Source of the DNA: RGIG4576 sp045656705
Lineage (GTDB): Bacteria; Bacteroidota; Bacteroidia; Bacteroidales; Muribaculaceae
NCBI GenBank assembly: GCA_045656705.1
Contig: JAZORR010000047.1
Location: forward strand, 8,596-72,595
Length of the DNA: 64,000 nucleotides
Direction: 5' to 3'
Part shown: positions 1 to 7,607 of the stretch, in pieces
How positions within the stretch are numbered: position 1 is the stretch's first letter
How the letters are laid out: each line of letters starts with the position of its first letter
Translations under genes and position numbers: made by a program
Notes under the pieces: model-generated
The model's input: the letters and a program-made list of their open reading frames with translations, nothing else
Told to the model about the DNA's origin: nothing
Databases searched by the model: none

Positions 1-1
1 C

Positions 2-112
2 CAAAACGAACCTCTGCATCTCACGTGTTTAGTGCGCAATGGCTGTAAACCCACAAATTATGTGTGTGGCAAAGACGGTGGAATACATTACGAATTTTAC
101 AATAAGAAATAG
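2..112 (+). CDS. C-terminal end of an unidentified protein (partial)
   Basis: One frame is open from the left edge to a TAG at 110-112 and encodes 36 residues with ordinary amino-acid composition. It ends in the residues GGIHYEFYNKK and contains two cysteines seven residues apart followed by a third. The stop lies 65 bases before the kinase gene on the same strand and no terminator hairpin with a T-run separates them, so it may be co-transcribed with the kinase. I do not recognise the family; too little is inside the window to assign a function. Confidence 0.5.
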   Translation, partial: QNEPLHLTCLVRNGCKPTNYVCGKDGGIHYEFYNKK

Positions 113-134
113 AAATATCTTTTAAAAATCAAAT

Positions 135-168
135 ATAGGGGGGGGTAAAACACTGATTTACACCCTAT
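135..168 (+). promoter_or_regulatory. G8 tract inside an imperfect inverted repeat in the kinase leader
   Basis: Eight consecutive G residues lie at 138-145. The flanks form an imperfect inverted repeat, ATAGGG...TAAA (135-149) against TTTACACCCTAT (157-168), ending ten bases before the ATG at 178. A G8 run stands out in AT-rich sequence. It could be a slippage-prone or structured leader; a regulatory role is inference only. Confidence 0.35.
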
Positions 169-177
169 TAGACAGAT

Positions 178-1794
178 ATGAATACCTCCAACTTCACATC
201 ATCAATAGACAGCATTTCAAACAAAGACCATATTCAAATTGAGAATAATAGTAAAAGTTGTTTGTCATATATTGTTAATGTTAATGGCAGACAGTATTTC
301 ATGAAGCGACTTCGTCCCGAATTAATCAAGGAACCGTTGTTTCTGTCTATTTTCAAAAAAGAATATGATAAAGGCGCATCAATAAGTCATCCAAATATTG
401 TAAAATATGAACAATTTCACCATAATGATGATGATTGTTACATTTTGATGGAAAATATTTGCGGTGAAACATTAGATAAATTCATCACGTCACATCCCAA
501 CTATTTTAAAAGTCGTAGCAATCTTGACAAGTTTTTCAATCAATTACTTTCCGGGCTCAAATGCCTACACGATAACCACATAGTACATTCCGACTTGAAG
601 CCACAGAACATTATGATTACACAAATCAACAATGATGTGAAAATCATAGATCTCGGCTTCTGTTTCACCGACAGTTATTCAAATACTGCCGGTATGACAC
701 GTGCCTTTGCTGCTCCCGAACAGAAAAACAAAGGTAAATTGAATGAAGTAACTGACATATATGCCGTGGGTAAAATTATTGAGTATATAGCTAACAATAG
801 CGACTACAATTTGCCTAACGTATATTTAAAAATAATGATTAAGTGCCTGAAGGAGCAACCAAATCGACGATATCAGAATACAGCCGATATTATAAAACTT
901 ATTAATCGACGAAAGCATACACTAAAAAGGGTAATTATTACCATATTGTCATGTGTGGCTATATTTCTTGCCTATAGATCGATTATTTATACTGAACGGT
1001 TTAATTCTTGGTGGGATAGTTTTGAAATTACATCTACCGAAGTTGATTATGACATAGAAAGTGTTCATGTCTACTATCGCATTATTGACAAAGAACATAA
1101 ACTGTGTGAAGTGGCAGGATTATCTTCGGTCCCTAATGCTTATATACAAGATGAGGTGAAAATAAATGACGAAATATATAAAGTAACTCATATCGCCGAT
1201 AATGCTTTCAACAGTAAGGAATATATTAAGTCGGTGCATATTCCCGAAGGGATTAAAACAATTGGGAAATATGCTTTTAACAGTTGCACCGGCATTTCAA
1301 CTATAAGTATCCCCAATTCGATTACACACATAGGAAATAATGCTTTTCATGGCTGCAATAAAGTATATAATCTTAAATTGCCACCTTTTATCACTGAGAT
1401 ACCGGTCGGTTTTATAGCCGGTGCTCAAATCAGCAAAGTTGATATTCCTGAGGATGTCACTTTTATCGGATTAGACGCATTTGGAAATTGCAGTAAATTG
1501 AAGGATGTTACACTCCCCCACTCTCTAATCACTTTGGATAGAGGTGTGTTTTATAATTGTGAATCTCTTGAAGAAATTACCATTCCGGAAAATGTAAAGA
1601 ATATAGGTGATTATCTATTCTTTGGGTGTAAAAACTTAAAGGATATCTTTAATTTGGCTATTGAACCTCAAGCTATCCCTCCTATACACAAAAATCCGTC
1701 ACAAATTACGCTTCATGTACCTGCTGAATCGGTAGAAAAATATCGTAACGCCGACTATTGGAAAGAAATGAATATTGTTGCAATAGAAAACTGA
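178..1794 (+). CDS. Transmembrane Ser/Thr protein kinase with C-terminal BspA-type leucine-rich repeats
   Basis: A 538-residue protein with a Hanks-type kinase domain at about 20-245. Visible motifs are the ATP-anchoring Lys43, a catalytic loop HSDLKPQN with Asp139 and Asn144 (HSD instead of HRD), the metal-binding Asp158 in DLG (instead of DFG), and an APEQ motif at 179-182. A glycine-rich P-loop is not obvious. A single hydrophobic segment at about 251-271 follows, then about 200 residues of LRR_5/BspA-like repeats with the recurring pattern IGxxAFxxCxxLxxIxIP. With no N-terminal signal peptide, the kinase should be cytoplasmic and the repeats extracytoplasmic, like a receptor kinase turned inside out. 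Substrate and ligand are unknown. The gene faces dnaK and shares a terminator with it. Confidence 0.85.
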   Translation: MNTSNFTSSIDSISNKDHIQIENNSKSCLSYIVNVNGRQYFMKRLRPELIKEPLFLSIFKKEYDKGASISHPNIVKYEQFHHNDDDCYILMENICGETLDKFITSHPNYFKSRSNLDKFFNQLLSGLKCLHDNHIVHSDLKPQNIMITQINNDVKIIDLGFCFTDSYSNTAGMTRAFAAPEQKNKGKLNEVTDIYAVGKIIEYIANNSDYNLPNVYLKIMIKCLKEQPNRRYQNTADIIKLINRRKHTLKRVIITILSCVAIFLAYRSIIYTERFNSWWDSFEITSTEVDYDIESVHVYYRIIDKEHKLCEVAGLSSVPNAYIQDEVKINDEIYKVTHIADNAFNSKEYIKSVHIPEGIKTIGKYAFNSCTGISTISIPNSITHIGNNAFHGCNKVYNLKLPPFITEIPVGFIAGAQISKVDIPEDVTFIGLDAFGNCSKLKDVTLPHSLITLDRGVFYNCESLEEITIPENVKNIGDYLFFGCKNLKDIFNLAIEPQAIPPIHKNPSQITLHVPAESVEKYRNADYWKEMNIVAIEN

Positions 1795-1812
1795 TAGAAA
1801 ACAAAAATCAAT

Positions 1813-1853
1813 AAAAAAGTGACTAAGCCGATTCTCGACATAGTCACTTTTTT
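1813..1853. terminator. Bidirectional terminator between the kinase gene and dnaK
   Basis: Inverted repeat AAAAAAGTGACTA / TAGTCACTTTTTT with a 15-base loop. A and T runs at the two ends let it serve both convergent genes. Confidence 0.85.
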
Positions 1854-1872
1854 CATATAAAAATCCGTTATA

Positions 1873-3792
1873 TTACTTCACTTCCTCGAAAGGAACATCG
1901 GTTACATCTTTTCCGTCATTCTTTCCACTTTGTTCAGCACCCGGAGTTGGTCCTTGTTGTTGGAAACCTGCACCTTGAGCGCCTGCTTGTTGCTGAGCAT
2001 TGTACATTTCTTGAGAAGCAGCATGGAATACGCTTTCAAGTTCTGCACTTGCAGCATCGATAGCTTCGATATCTTGCTTGCTGTGAGCTTCTTTCAACTT
2101 AGCAAGAGCACCTTCGATTTGTGCTTTCTTATCAGCAGGAAGTTTGTCGCCAAGATCCTTCAAACTCTTTTCAGTTTGGAAAATCATAGAGTCGGCCTTG
2201 TTGATCTTATCAATGCGTTCCTTTTCCTTAGCATCGGCAGCAGCATTAGCAGCAGCTTCGTCCTTCATACGTTGGATTTCGGCATCGGTCAAACCGCTTG
2301 ATGCTTCGATACGGATGCTTTGTTCTTTACCAGTGGCTTTATCCTTAGCAGAAACATTAAGGATACCATTAGCGTCGATTTCGAATGTTACTTCAATTTG
2401 AGGTACACCGCGTGGAGCTGGAGCGATGCCATCGAGGTGGAAACGACCAAGAGTCTTATCGTCCTTAGCCATTGGGCGTTCGCCTTGAAGCACATGGATT
2501 TCTACTGAAGGTTGGTTGTCGACTGCAGTTGAGAATACTTCACTCTTGCGAGTAGGGATAGTGGTGTTAGCTTCGATAAGCTTAGTCATCACATTACCAA
2601 GAGTTTCGATACCTACTGACAATGGAACTACGTCGAGAAGAAGAACGTCTTTCACATCACCGCTCAACACACCACCTTGGATAGCTGCACCAAGTGCTAC
2701 TACTTCGTCTGGGTTTACGCCCTTAGAAGGAGCTTTACCGAAGATTTGTTGTACCTTTTCTTGAACGGCAGGAATACGAGTAGAACCACCAACAAGGATA
2801 ACTTCGTCGATTTCGCTTGCGCTCAAACCTGCATCTTGAAGAGCCTTTTGACAAGGAGCTACAGTAGCTTGGATAAGAGCATCGCTAAGTTGTTCGAACT
2901 TAGCACGGGTAAGAGTGCGAACCAAGTGCTTAGGAATACCATTTACTGGCATAATGTAAGGAAGGTTGATTTCGCTTGAAGTAGTGCTTGACAATTCTAT
3001 CTTAGCCTTTTCAGCAGCTTCCTTTAGGCGTTGAAGAGCCATAGGATCTTGACGCAAATCTACACCTTCGTCGTTCTTAAATTCATTTGCAAGCCAATCG
3101 ATGATAACATGGTCGAAATCGTCACCACCAAGGTGAGTGTCACCATTAGTAGACTTCACTTCGAATACGCCGTCACCAAGCTCAAGGATAGAGATATCGA
3201 AAGTACCGCCACCAAGGTCGAATACAGCGATTTTCTTATCGCTTTGAGACTTATCAAGACCATAAGCAAGGGCTGCAGCAGTAGGTTCGTTTACGATACG
3301 CTTCACAGTAAGACCTGCGATTTCACCAGCTTCTTTAGTAGCTTGACGTTGAGCATCGTTGAAGTAAGCAGGAACTGTGATTACAGCTTCAGTGACAGAT
3401 TGTCCAAGATAATCTTCGGCAGTCTTCTTCATTTTTTGAAGTACCATAGCAGAGATTTCTTGAGGAGTATATTCGCGACCGTCGATTTCTACACGAGGTT
3501 GATTGTTGGCTGAACGAACTACATTATAAGGAACGCGTTCAGTTTCTTTAGCGATTTGATCGTAAGTTTCGCCCATAAATCTCTTAATAGAGAAGATAGT
3601 GCGAGTAGGATTTGTGATAGCTTGACGCTTAGCAGGATCGCCCACTTTGCGCTCACCACCATCAACGAATGCTACGATAGAAGGAGTAGTGTTACGACCT
3701 TCGCTGTTTGGAATTACGATAGGTTCATTACCTTCGAGTACAGCAACACATGAGTTGGTTGTACCTAAGTCAATACCAATAATTTTTCCCAT
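1873..3792 (-). CDS. dnaK: Molecular chaperone DnaK (Hsp70)
   Basis: The 639-residue length is normal for bacterial DnaK. The nucleotide-binding domain (about 1-380) carries phosphate-1 motif GIDLGTTNS at 6-14, the YFNDAQRQAT segment, and FDLGGGTFD. A substrate-binding beta domain and helical lid follow, then a glutamine/glycine-rich linker and a C-terminal DVPFEEVK tail of the kind that docks co-chaperones. It folds and protects cytoplasmic proteins using ATP with DnaJ and GrpE, neither of which is adjacent here. It stands alone, with no visible CIRCE element; its upstream region instead carries repeated TGCCAAAAAA motifs. Confidence 0.98.
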   Translation of the reverse strand: MGKIIGIDLGTTNSCVAVLEGNEPIVIPNSEGRNTTPSIVAFVDGGERKVGDPAKRQAITNPTRTIFSIKRFMGETYDQIAKETERVPYNVVRSANNQPRVEIDGREYTPQEISAMVLQKMKKTAEDYLGQSVTEAVITVPAYFNDAQRQATKEAGEIAGLTVKRIVNEPTAAALAYGLDKSQSDKKIAVFDLGGGTFDISILELGDGVFEVKSTNGDTHLGGDDFDHVIIDWLANEFKNDEGVDLRQDPMALQRLKEAAEKAKIELSSTTSSEINLPYIMPVNGIPKHLVRTLTRAKFEQLSDALIQATVAPCQKALQDAGLSASEIDEVILVGGSTRIPAVQEKVQQIFGKAPSKGVNPDEVVALGAAIQGGVLSGDVKDVLLLDVVPLSVGIETLGNVMTKLIEANTTIPTRKSEVFSTAVDNQPSVEIHVLQGERPMAKDDKTLGRFHLDGIAPAPRGVPQIEVTFEIDANGILNVSAKDKATGKEQSIRIEASSGLTDAEIQRMKDEAAANAAADAKEKERIDKINKADSMIFQTEKSLKDLGDKLPADKKAQIEGALAKLKEAHSKQDIEAIDAASAELESVFHAASQEMYNAQQQAGAQGAGFQQQGPTPGAEQSGKNDGKDVTDVPFEEVK

Positions 3793-3877
3793 AGTTCTAA
3801 ATATTTTTTATTTGTTTATATTCAATTTTAGTTATTGAGTAAAAATATCTACTCGACACAAAGAAAAACAAATGTTG

Positions 3878-3952
3878 TGCCAAAAAAGTTTTTATGCCAA
3901 AAAAGTAAGGTAAAAGGCATAGAAATGTGCCAAAAAATATGACTTATTGGCA
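3878..3952. repeat. Cluster of TGCCAAAAAA direct repeats upstream of dnaK
   Basis: TGCCAAAAAAGT occurs at 3878-3889 and 3895-3906, and TGCCAAAAAATA at 3928-3939. GGCA lies at 3916-3919 and TTGGCA at 3947-3952 in the opposite orientation. The first two copies start 17 bases apart. They sit 86-160 bases upstream of the dnaK start, which suits regulator binding sites; no known motif was recognised. Confidence 0.45.
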
Positions 3953-4044
3953 GAAGGGATGTCATTAAATGAATAATTCATATAATTAATGTGTAAAAAA
4001 TATTTTTTCTTTAGGAAATAATGGCATATATTAGTAAAATTCAC

Positions 4045-4052
4045 TATTTTTG
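4045..4052 (+). promoter_or_regulatory. -7 promoter box for the mce-mmd operon
   Basis: TATTTTTG matches the Bacteroidetes TAnnTTTG consensus, 63 bases before the mce ATG. No clear -33 TTTG is visible. Confidence 0.55.
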
Positions 4053-4115
4053 CATAATCAAAAAACTACAAAGAGATAATTAACTTAAACAATAATTTAT
4101 TTATAACTACTTATT

Positions 4116-4535
4116 ATGAATATTTCTCACATTGAACACGTGGGTATAGCAGTAACAAGTCTTGAAGAAGCTATCCCATTCTACGAAAACATTATCGGCA
4201 CAAAGTGCTTCGCTATTGAAGAAGTGGCAGATCAAAAGGTAAGAACTGCATTCTTTAAGGTAGGTCAAACAAAGATTGAACTTCTTGAAGCAACAGCACC
4301 AGAAAGTGCAATCGCAAAATTTATTGAAAAGAATGGTGGTCGTGGTGGTATCCAACACATCGCATTCGCAGTGGAAGATGGCGTGGCAAATGCACTTGCA
4401 GAAGCTGAATCAAAGGGCTGTGCACTTATCGACAAAGCTCCACGCAAAGGCGCTGAAGGTCTAAACATCGCATTCTTGCACCCAAAATCAACATGCGGTA
4501 CACTAATCGAACTTTGCGAAGATCCTAATAAATAA
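4116..4535 (+). CDS. mce: Methylmalonyl-CoA epimerase
   Basis: A 139-residue vicinal-oxygen-chelate protein of normal length for the family. It interconverts (S)- and (R)-methylmalonyl-CoA, linking the B12-dependent mutase to the decarboxylase. Likely metal ligands are His8 (in HIEHVGIAV), His81 (IQHIAF) and Glu132 (LIELCE). It is the first gene of a five-gene operon: mmdA starts 22 bases downstream and encodes the enzyme that uses its product. The mutase (mutA/mutB) is not in the window. Cytoplasmic, no signal peptide. High confidence from the motif set and context. Confidence 0.95.
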   Translation: MNISHIEHVGIAVTSLEEAIPFYENIIGTKCFAIEEVADQKVRTAFFKVGQTKIELLEATAPESAIAKFIEKNGGRGGIQHIAFAVEDGVANALAEAESKGCALIDKAPRKGAEGLNIAFLHPKSTCGTLIELCEDPNK

Positions 4536-4557
4536 TCTATATATCAAAAAAAGAAAA

Positions 4558-6171
4558 ATGGCAAACCAACTTGAAAAAGTAAAAGAACTGATAGCGTTGC
4601 GCGAAGAAGCACGCATCGGTGGTGGTGAAAAGGCGATTGCAAAACAACACGAGAGAGGTAAATATACTGCTCGCGAAAGAATCGCACAACTTCTTGACGA
4701 AGGTAGTTTCGAAGAACTTGATATGTTTGTACGCCACAGATGTACAAACTTCGGTCTTGAAAAGAAATCATATCTTGGCGACGGTGTTGTAACTGGTTAT
4801 GGTACAATCGAAGGTCGTCTTGTTTACGTATTTGCACAAGACTTCACAGTGTTTGGTGGTGCATTGTCTGAAACACTTGCACTTAAGATCTGTAAGATCA
4901 TGGATATGGCAATGAAGAATGGTGCTCCTGTGATTGGATTGAACGACTCAGGTGGTGCTCGTATCCAGGAAGGTATCAACGCACTTGCTGGTTACGCAGA
5001 AATCTTCCAACGTAACATTATGGCATCTGGTGTTATTCCTCAAATCTCTGCTATCCTTGGTCCATGTGCTGGTGGTGCAGTGTACTCTCCTGCCCTAACA
5101 GACTTCACTATTATGGCAAAGGGTATCTCTTATATGTTCTTGACAGGTCCTAAGGTGGTGAAGACTGTAACTGGTGAAGATGTGACTCAAGAAGAACTTG
5201 GTGGTGCTGACGTACACGCAACTAAGTCGGGTGTGGCACACTTTGCAGCTGAAGATGGCGAAGAAGCTATCCGCATCATCCGCAAACTTATGGGCTATAT
5301 CCCACAAAACAACTTGGAAGAAGCTCCACTTGTGGAATGTAATGACCCAATCGATCGTCTTGAAGACAGCTTGAATGAAATTATCCCAGAATCGGCTAAC
5401 AAGGCATACGATATGTATGAAGTAATCGGTGCTATCGTGGATAATGGTGAATTCCTTGAAGTATCTGCAAACTATGCACGCAACATTATCGTAGGTTTCG
5501 CTCGTTTCAATGGTCAATCTGTAGGTATCGTTGCTAACCAGCCTAAGGTGCTTGCAGGTGTGCTTGACTGCAACGCATCTCGCAAGGCTGCTCGTTTCGT
5601 TCGTTTCTGCGACGCATTCAATATTCCATTGGTAACTCTTGTAGATGTTCCTGGTTTCCTTCCTGGTACAGGTCAAGAATACAACGCAGTTATCCTTCAC
5701 GGTGCAAAACTTCTTTATGCATTTGGCGAAGCTACTGTGCCTAAGGTTACAGTTACTCTACGCAAGAGCTACGGTGGTAGTCACATCGTGATGAGCTGTA
5801 AGCAACTTCGTGGCGACATGAACTACGCATGGCCAACTGCAGAAATCGCAGTAATGGGTGCATCGGGTGCTGCTGAAGTGCTTTACGCTAAGGAAGCAAA
5901 AGATGCTAAGACAGCTGCCAAGGCTGCTAAGGAAGCTGGCGACGATGCTAAGGCTGCTCAAATCATGGACGAATTCAAGAAATTCATCAAAGAAAAGGAA
6001 GACGAATACAACAAGCTATTCTGCAACCCTTACAATGCAGCTCGCTACGGATACATCGACGATGTTATCGAGCCTCGTAACACTCGTTTCCGCGTAATTC
6101 GTGCGCTTCAACAATTACAAACCAAGAAGGTGGTTAACCCTGCTAAGAAACACGGTAACATTCCTTTGTAA
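4558..6171 (+). CDS. mmdA: Methylmalonyl-CoA decarboxylase alpha subunit (carboxyltransferase)
   Basis: A 537-residue acetyl-CoA-carboxylase-type carboxyltransferase. It moves the carboxyl group of methylmalonyl-CoA to biotin on the carrier subunit, releasing propionyl-CoA. Features include GDGVVTGYGTI and FGGALSE near 75-100, the oxyanion-hole-type GGARIQEG, CAGGAVYSP, and VDVPGFLPGTGQE in the C-terminal crotonase-like half. A lysine/alanine-rich insert lies near 445-465. The same family includes propionyl-CoA carboxylase beta, but the following gamma, biotin carrier and membrane beta genes, and no biotin carboxylase gene, point to the Na+-pumping decarboxylase. Codon use is strongly biased, suggesting high expression. 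Confidence 0.93.
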   Translation: MANQLEKVKELIALREEARIGGGEKAIAKQHERGKYTARERIAQLLDEGSFEELDMFVRHRCTNFGLEKKSYLGDGVVTGYGTIEGRLVYVFAQDFTVFGGALSETLALKICKIMDMAMKNGAPVIGLNDSGGARIQEGINALAGYAEIFQRNIMASGVIPQISAILGPCAGGAVYSPALTDFTIMAKGISYMFLTGPKVVKTVTGEDVTQEELGGADVHATKSGVAHFAAEDGEEAIRIIRKLMGYIPQNNLEEAPLVECNDPIDRLEDSLNEIIPESANKAYDMYEVIGAIVDNGEFLEVSANYARNIIVGFARFNGQSVGIVANQPKVLAGVLDCNASRKAARFVRFCDAFNIPLVTLVDVPGFLPGTGQEYNAVILHGAKLLYAFGEATVPKVTVTLRKSYGGSHIVMSCKQLRGDMNYAWPTAEIAVMGASGAAEVLYAKEAKDAKTAAKAAKEAGDDAKAAQIMDEFKKFIKEKEDEYNKLFCNPYNAARYGYIDDVIEPRNTRFRVIRALQQLQTKKVVNPAKKHGNIPL

Positions 6172-6182
6172 TTCTATAAGCA

Positions 6183-7145
6183 ATGAACAAGAAAGGTTTA
6201 TTTTTATTACTATTTGTTTGTCTTCTTTCATTCTCTTCATACGCACAACACAAAGGTTTGCGTATTACTGAAGTAATGGTAGAAAACCAAACAAACATAA
6301 CTGACGAATACGGAAATCGCCACGCATGGATTGAATTGTACAACACAACTCGCAAATCAATGCAGATTTCTACTGTATTCATCACTAATGAACGCGTGCC
6401 AGAAGGTCAAACTCCTGACAAGACTAAAATGTATGTAATTCCACTAAACGACAAGAATACTAAGATTGAACACCTTCAACAAGCTGTATTCTTTGCCGAT
6501 GGTGACCCTTGGAAAGGTACATTCCATGCAAGCTTCGAACTTGTTCCTGGTCAAGAAAACTACATCGCTATCTACGATGCCGATGGATTGACTAAACTTG
6601 ATGAAGTAGTGGTTCCTGCTAATCTTCCTGCAGACCAATCTTTCGCAAGAACAGTGGAAATTGCTCAATGGGACAAGATTGAAAGCAACGATTTCAATCC
6701 TGCTGAATGGGAATTCCGTAATGGTACTGAAAAAGACAGCGCAATTACTCCTGGCGTAAACAACCAAGTAATCGAACTTAACGACAAAATCGAAAAGTTC
6801 CAACGCCTTGATAGCACAGGTGTAATGCTTACAATTATGGCTATGCTTATCGTATTCTCTGCACTTATCCTTCTTAGCGTTTGCTTCTACATCTTTGGTA
6901 AAATCAACGCTGGTATTGCTCGCAAGAATAAGGCTGTATCACAAGGCAAGGCTGAAGACGCTGACCATAGCGAAGTTGAAGAAGATAGCGGTGAAGTTAT
7001 TGCAGCTATTTCTACAGCTCTTTACCAACATCTTAATGCTCACGACTACGAAGAAACAGTGCTTACTATTAATAAGGTGAAGCGCGCTTACTCTCCATGG
7101 AGCTCTAAGATTTACTCACTACGCGAACTACCTAAAAAAAATTAA
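6183..7145 (+). CDS. Exported lamin-tail-like protein with a decarboxylase gamma (OadG-like) membrane segment
   Basis: A 320-residue protein in the position of the small OadG/MmdD subunit, but with a large extra domain. A signal peptide spans about 1-21 (cleavage near SSYAQ). Residues 24-200 resemble a lamin-tail beta domain, with ITEVMVENQ, YGNRHAWIELYN and an NPAEWEFRNGTE end. One transmembrane helix follows at about 213-241, then a charged cytoplasmic tail with an acidic stretch at 258-271. The gamma subunit normally anchors and assembles the Na+ pump. The start is 11 bases after mmdA and the stop 22 bases before the biotin carrier gene. The role of the periplasmic domain is unknown. Confidence 0.75.
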   Translation: MNKKGLFLLLFVCLLSFSSYAQHKGLRITEVMVENQTNITDEYGNRHAWIELYNTTRKSMQISTVFITNERVPEGQTPDKTKMYVIPLNDKNTKIEHLQQAVFFADGDPWKGTFHASFELVPGQENYIAIYDADGLTKLDEVVVPANLPADQSFARTVEIAQWDKIESNDFNPAEWEFRNGTEKDSAITPGVNNQVIELNDKIEKFQRLDSTGVMLTIMAMLIVFSALILLSVCFYIFGKINAGIARKNKAVSQGKAEDADHSEVEEDSGEVIAAISTALYQHLNAHDYEETVLTINKVKRAYSPWSSKIYSLRELPKKN

Positions 7146-7167
7146 TCTATTAAACGCTTAAAATTAA

Positions 7168-7602
7168 ATGAAAGACTATAAGTATAAAATCAATGGAAAC
7201 GACTACAAAGTTTCTATTGGAGATATTGAAAACAACATTGCACATGTAGAAGTAAATGGTGTGCCTTATAATGTTGAAATTCAAGAAACAAAAGCTGCTC
7301 CTGTAACAGTGAAGACAGTGAAGCCAGCAGCAGCTCCTCGCACTGAAACTGGTGCAAAGGTTATCAACAAACCAACAGTATCTACTGGCCAAGCAGCAAT
7401 TAAATCGCCACTACCAGGTGTTATTATCGACATCAAAGTGAAGGTGGGTGACACAGTTACTCCTTCTACAGTAGTTGCTATCCTTGAAGCAATGAAGATG
7501 GAAAACAACATCAATGCTGGTAAGGACGGCGTAGTTAAAGCTATTAATGTAAATAAGGGTGATTCTGTACTTGAAGGTACTGACCTCCTTGTAATTGAAT
7601 AA
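7168..7602 (+). CDS. mmdC: Biotin carboxyl carrier subunit of methylmalonyl-CoA decarboxylase
   Basis: A 144-residue protein: an N-terminal 40-residue beta region, an alanine/proline/threonine-rich flexible linker at about 42-75, and a C-terminal biotinyl domain. The biotin-attachment motif EAMKMENN places the biotinylated lysine at 110, the usual distance from the C terminus (35 residues). It carries CO2 from the alpha subunit to the membrane beta subunit. It sits 5 bases before the beta-subunit gene, so the two are probably translationally coupled. Confidence 0.93.
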   Translation: MKDYKYKINGNDYKVSIGDIENNIAHVEVNGVPYNVEIQETKAAPVTVKTVKPAAAPRTETGAKVINKPTVSTGQAAIKSPLPGVIIDIKVKVGDTVTPSTVVAILEAMKMENNINAGKDGVVKAINVNKGDSVLEGTDLLVIE

Positions 7603-7607
7603 TCACT

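Larger units (their letters stand above)
3793..4115. other. 323-base divergent intergenic region between dnaK and mce
   Basis: AT-rich non-coding region. The dnaK-proximal half holds three direct TGCCAAAAAA repeats and inverted GGCA partners; the mce-proximal end holds a -7 box. I see no gene, CIRCE element (TTAGCACTC type) or exact TAnnTTTG box facing dnaK. Confidence 0.6.

Noticed and set aside
138..145. G-quadruplex at the G8 tract
   Set aside because: A quadruplex needs four separate G runs; only one is present.
3031..3513. 160-residue open frame opposite dnaK
   Set aside because: It is a shadow of dnaK codon use on the other strand, with no start context or family motif.
3793..3900. 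CIRCE/HrcA operator for dnaK
   Set aside because: No TTAGCACTC-N9-GAGTGCTAA-type repeat can be seen on either strand.
5095..5700. 201-residue open frame opposite mmdA
   Set aside because: A shadow of the strongly biased mmdA coding strand: cysteine- and threonine-rich, with no recognisable domain.
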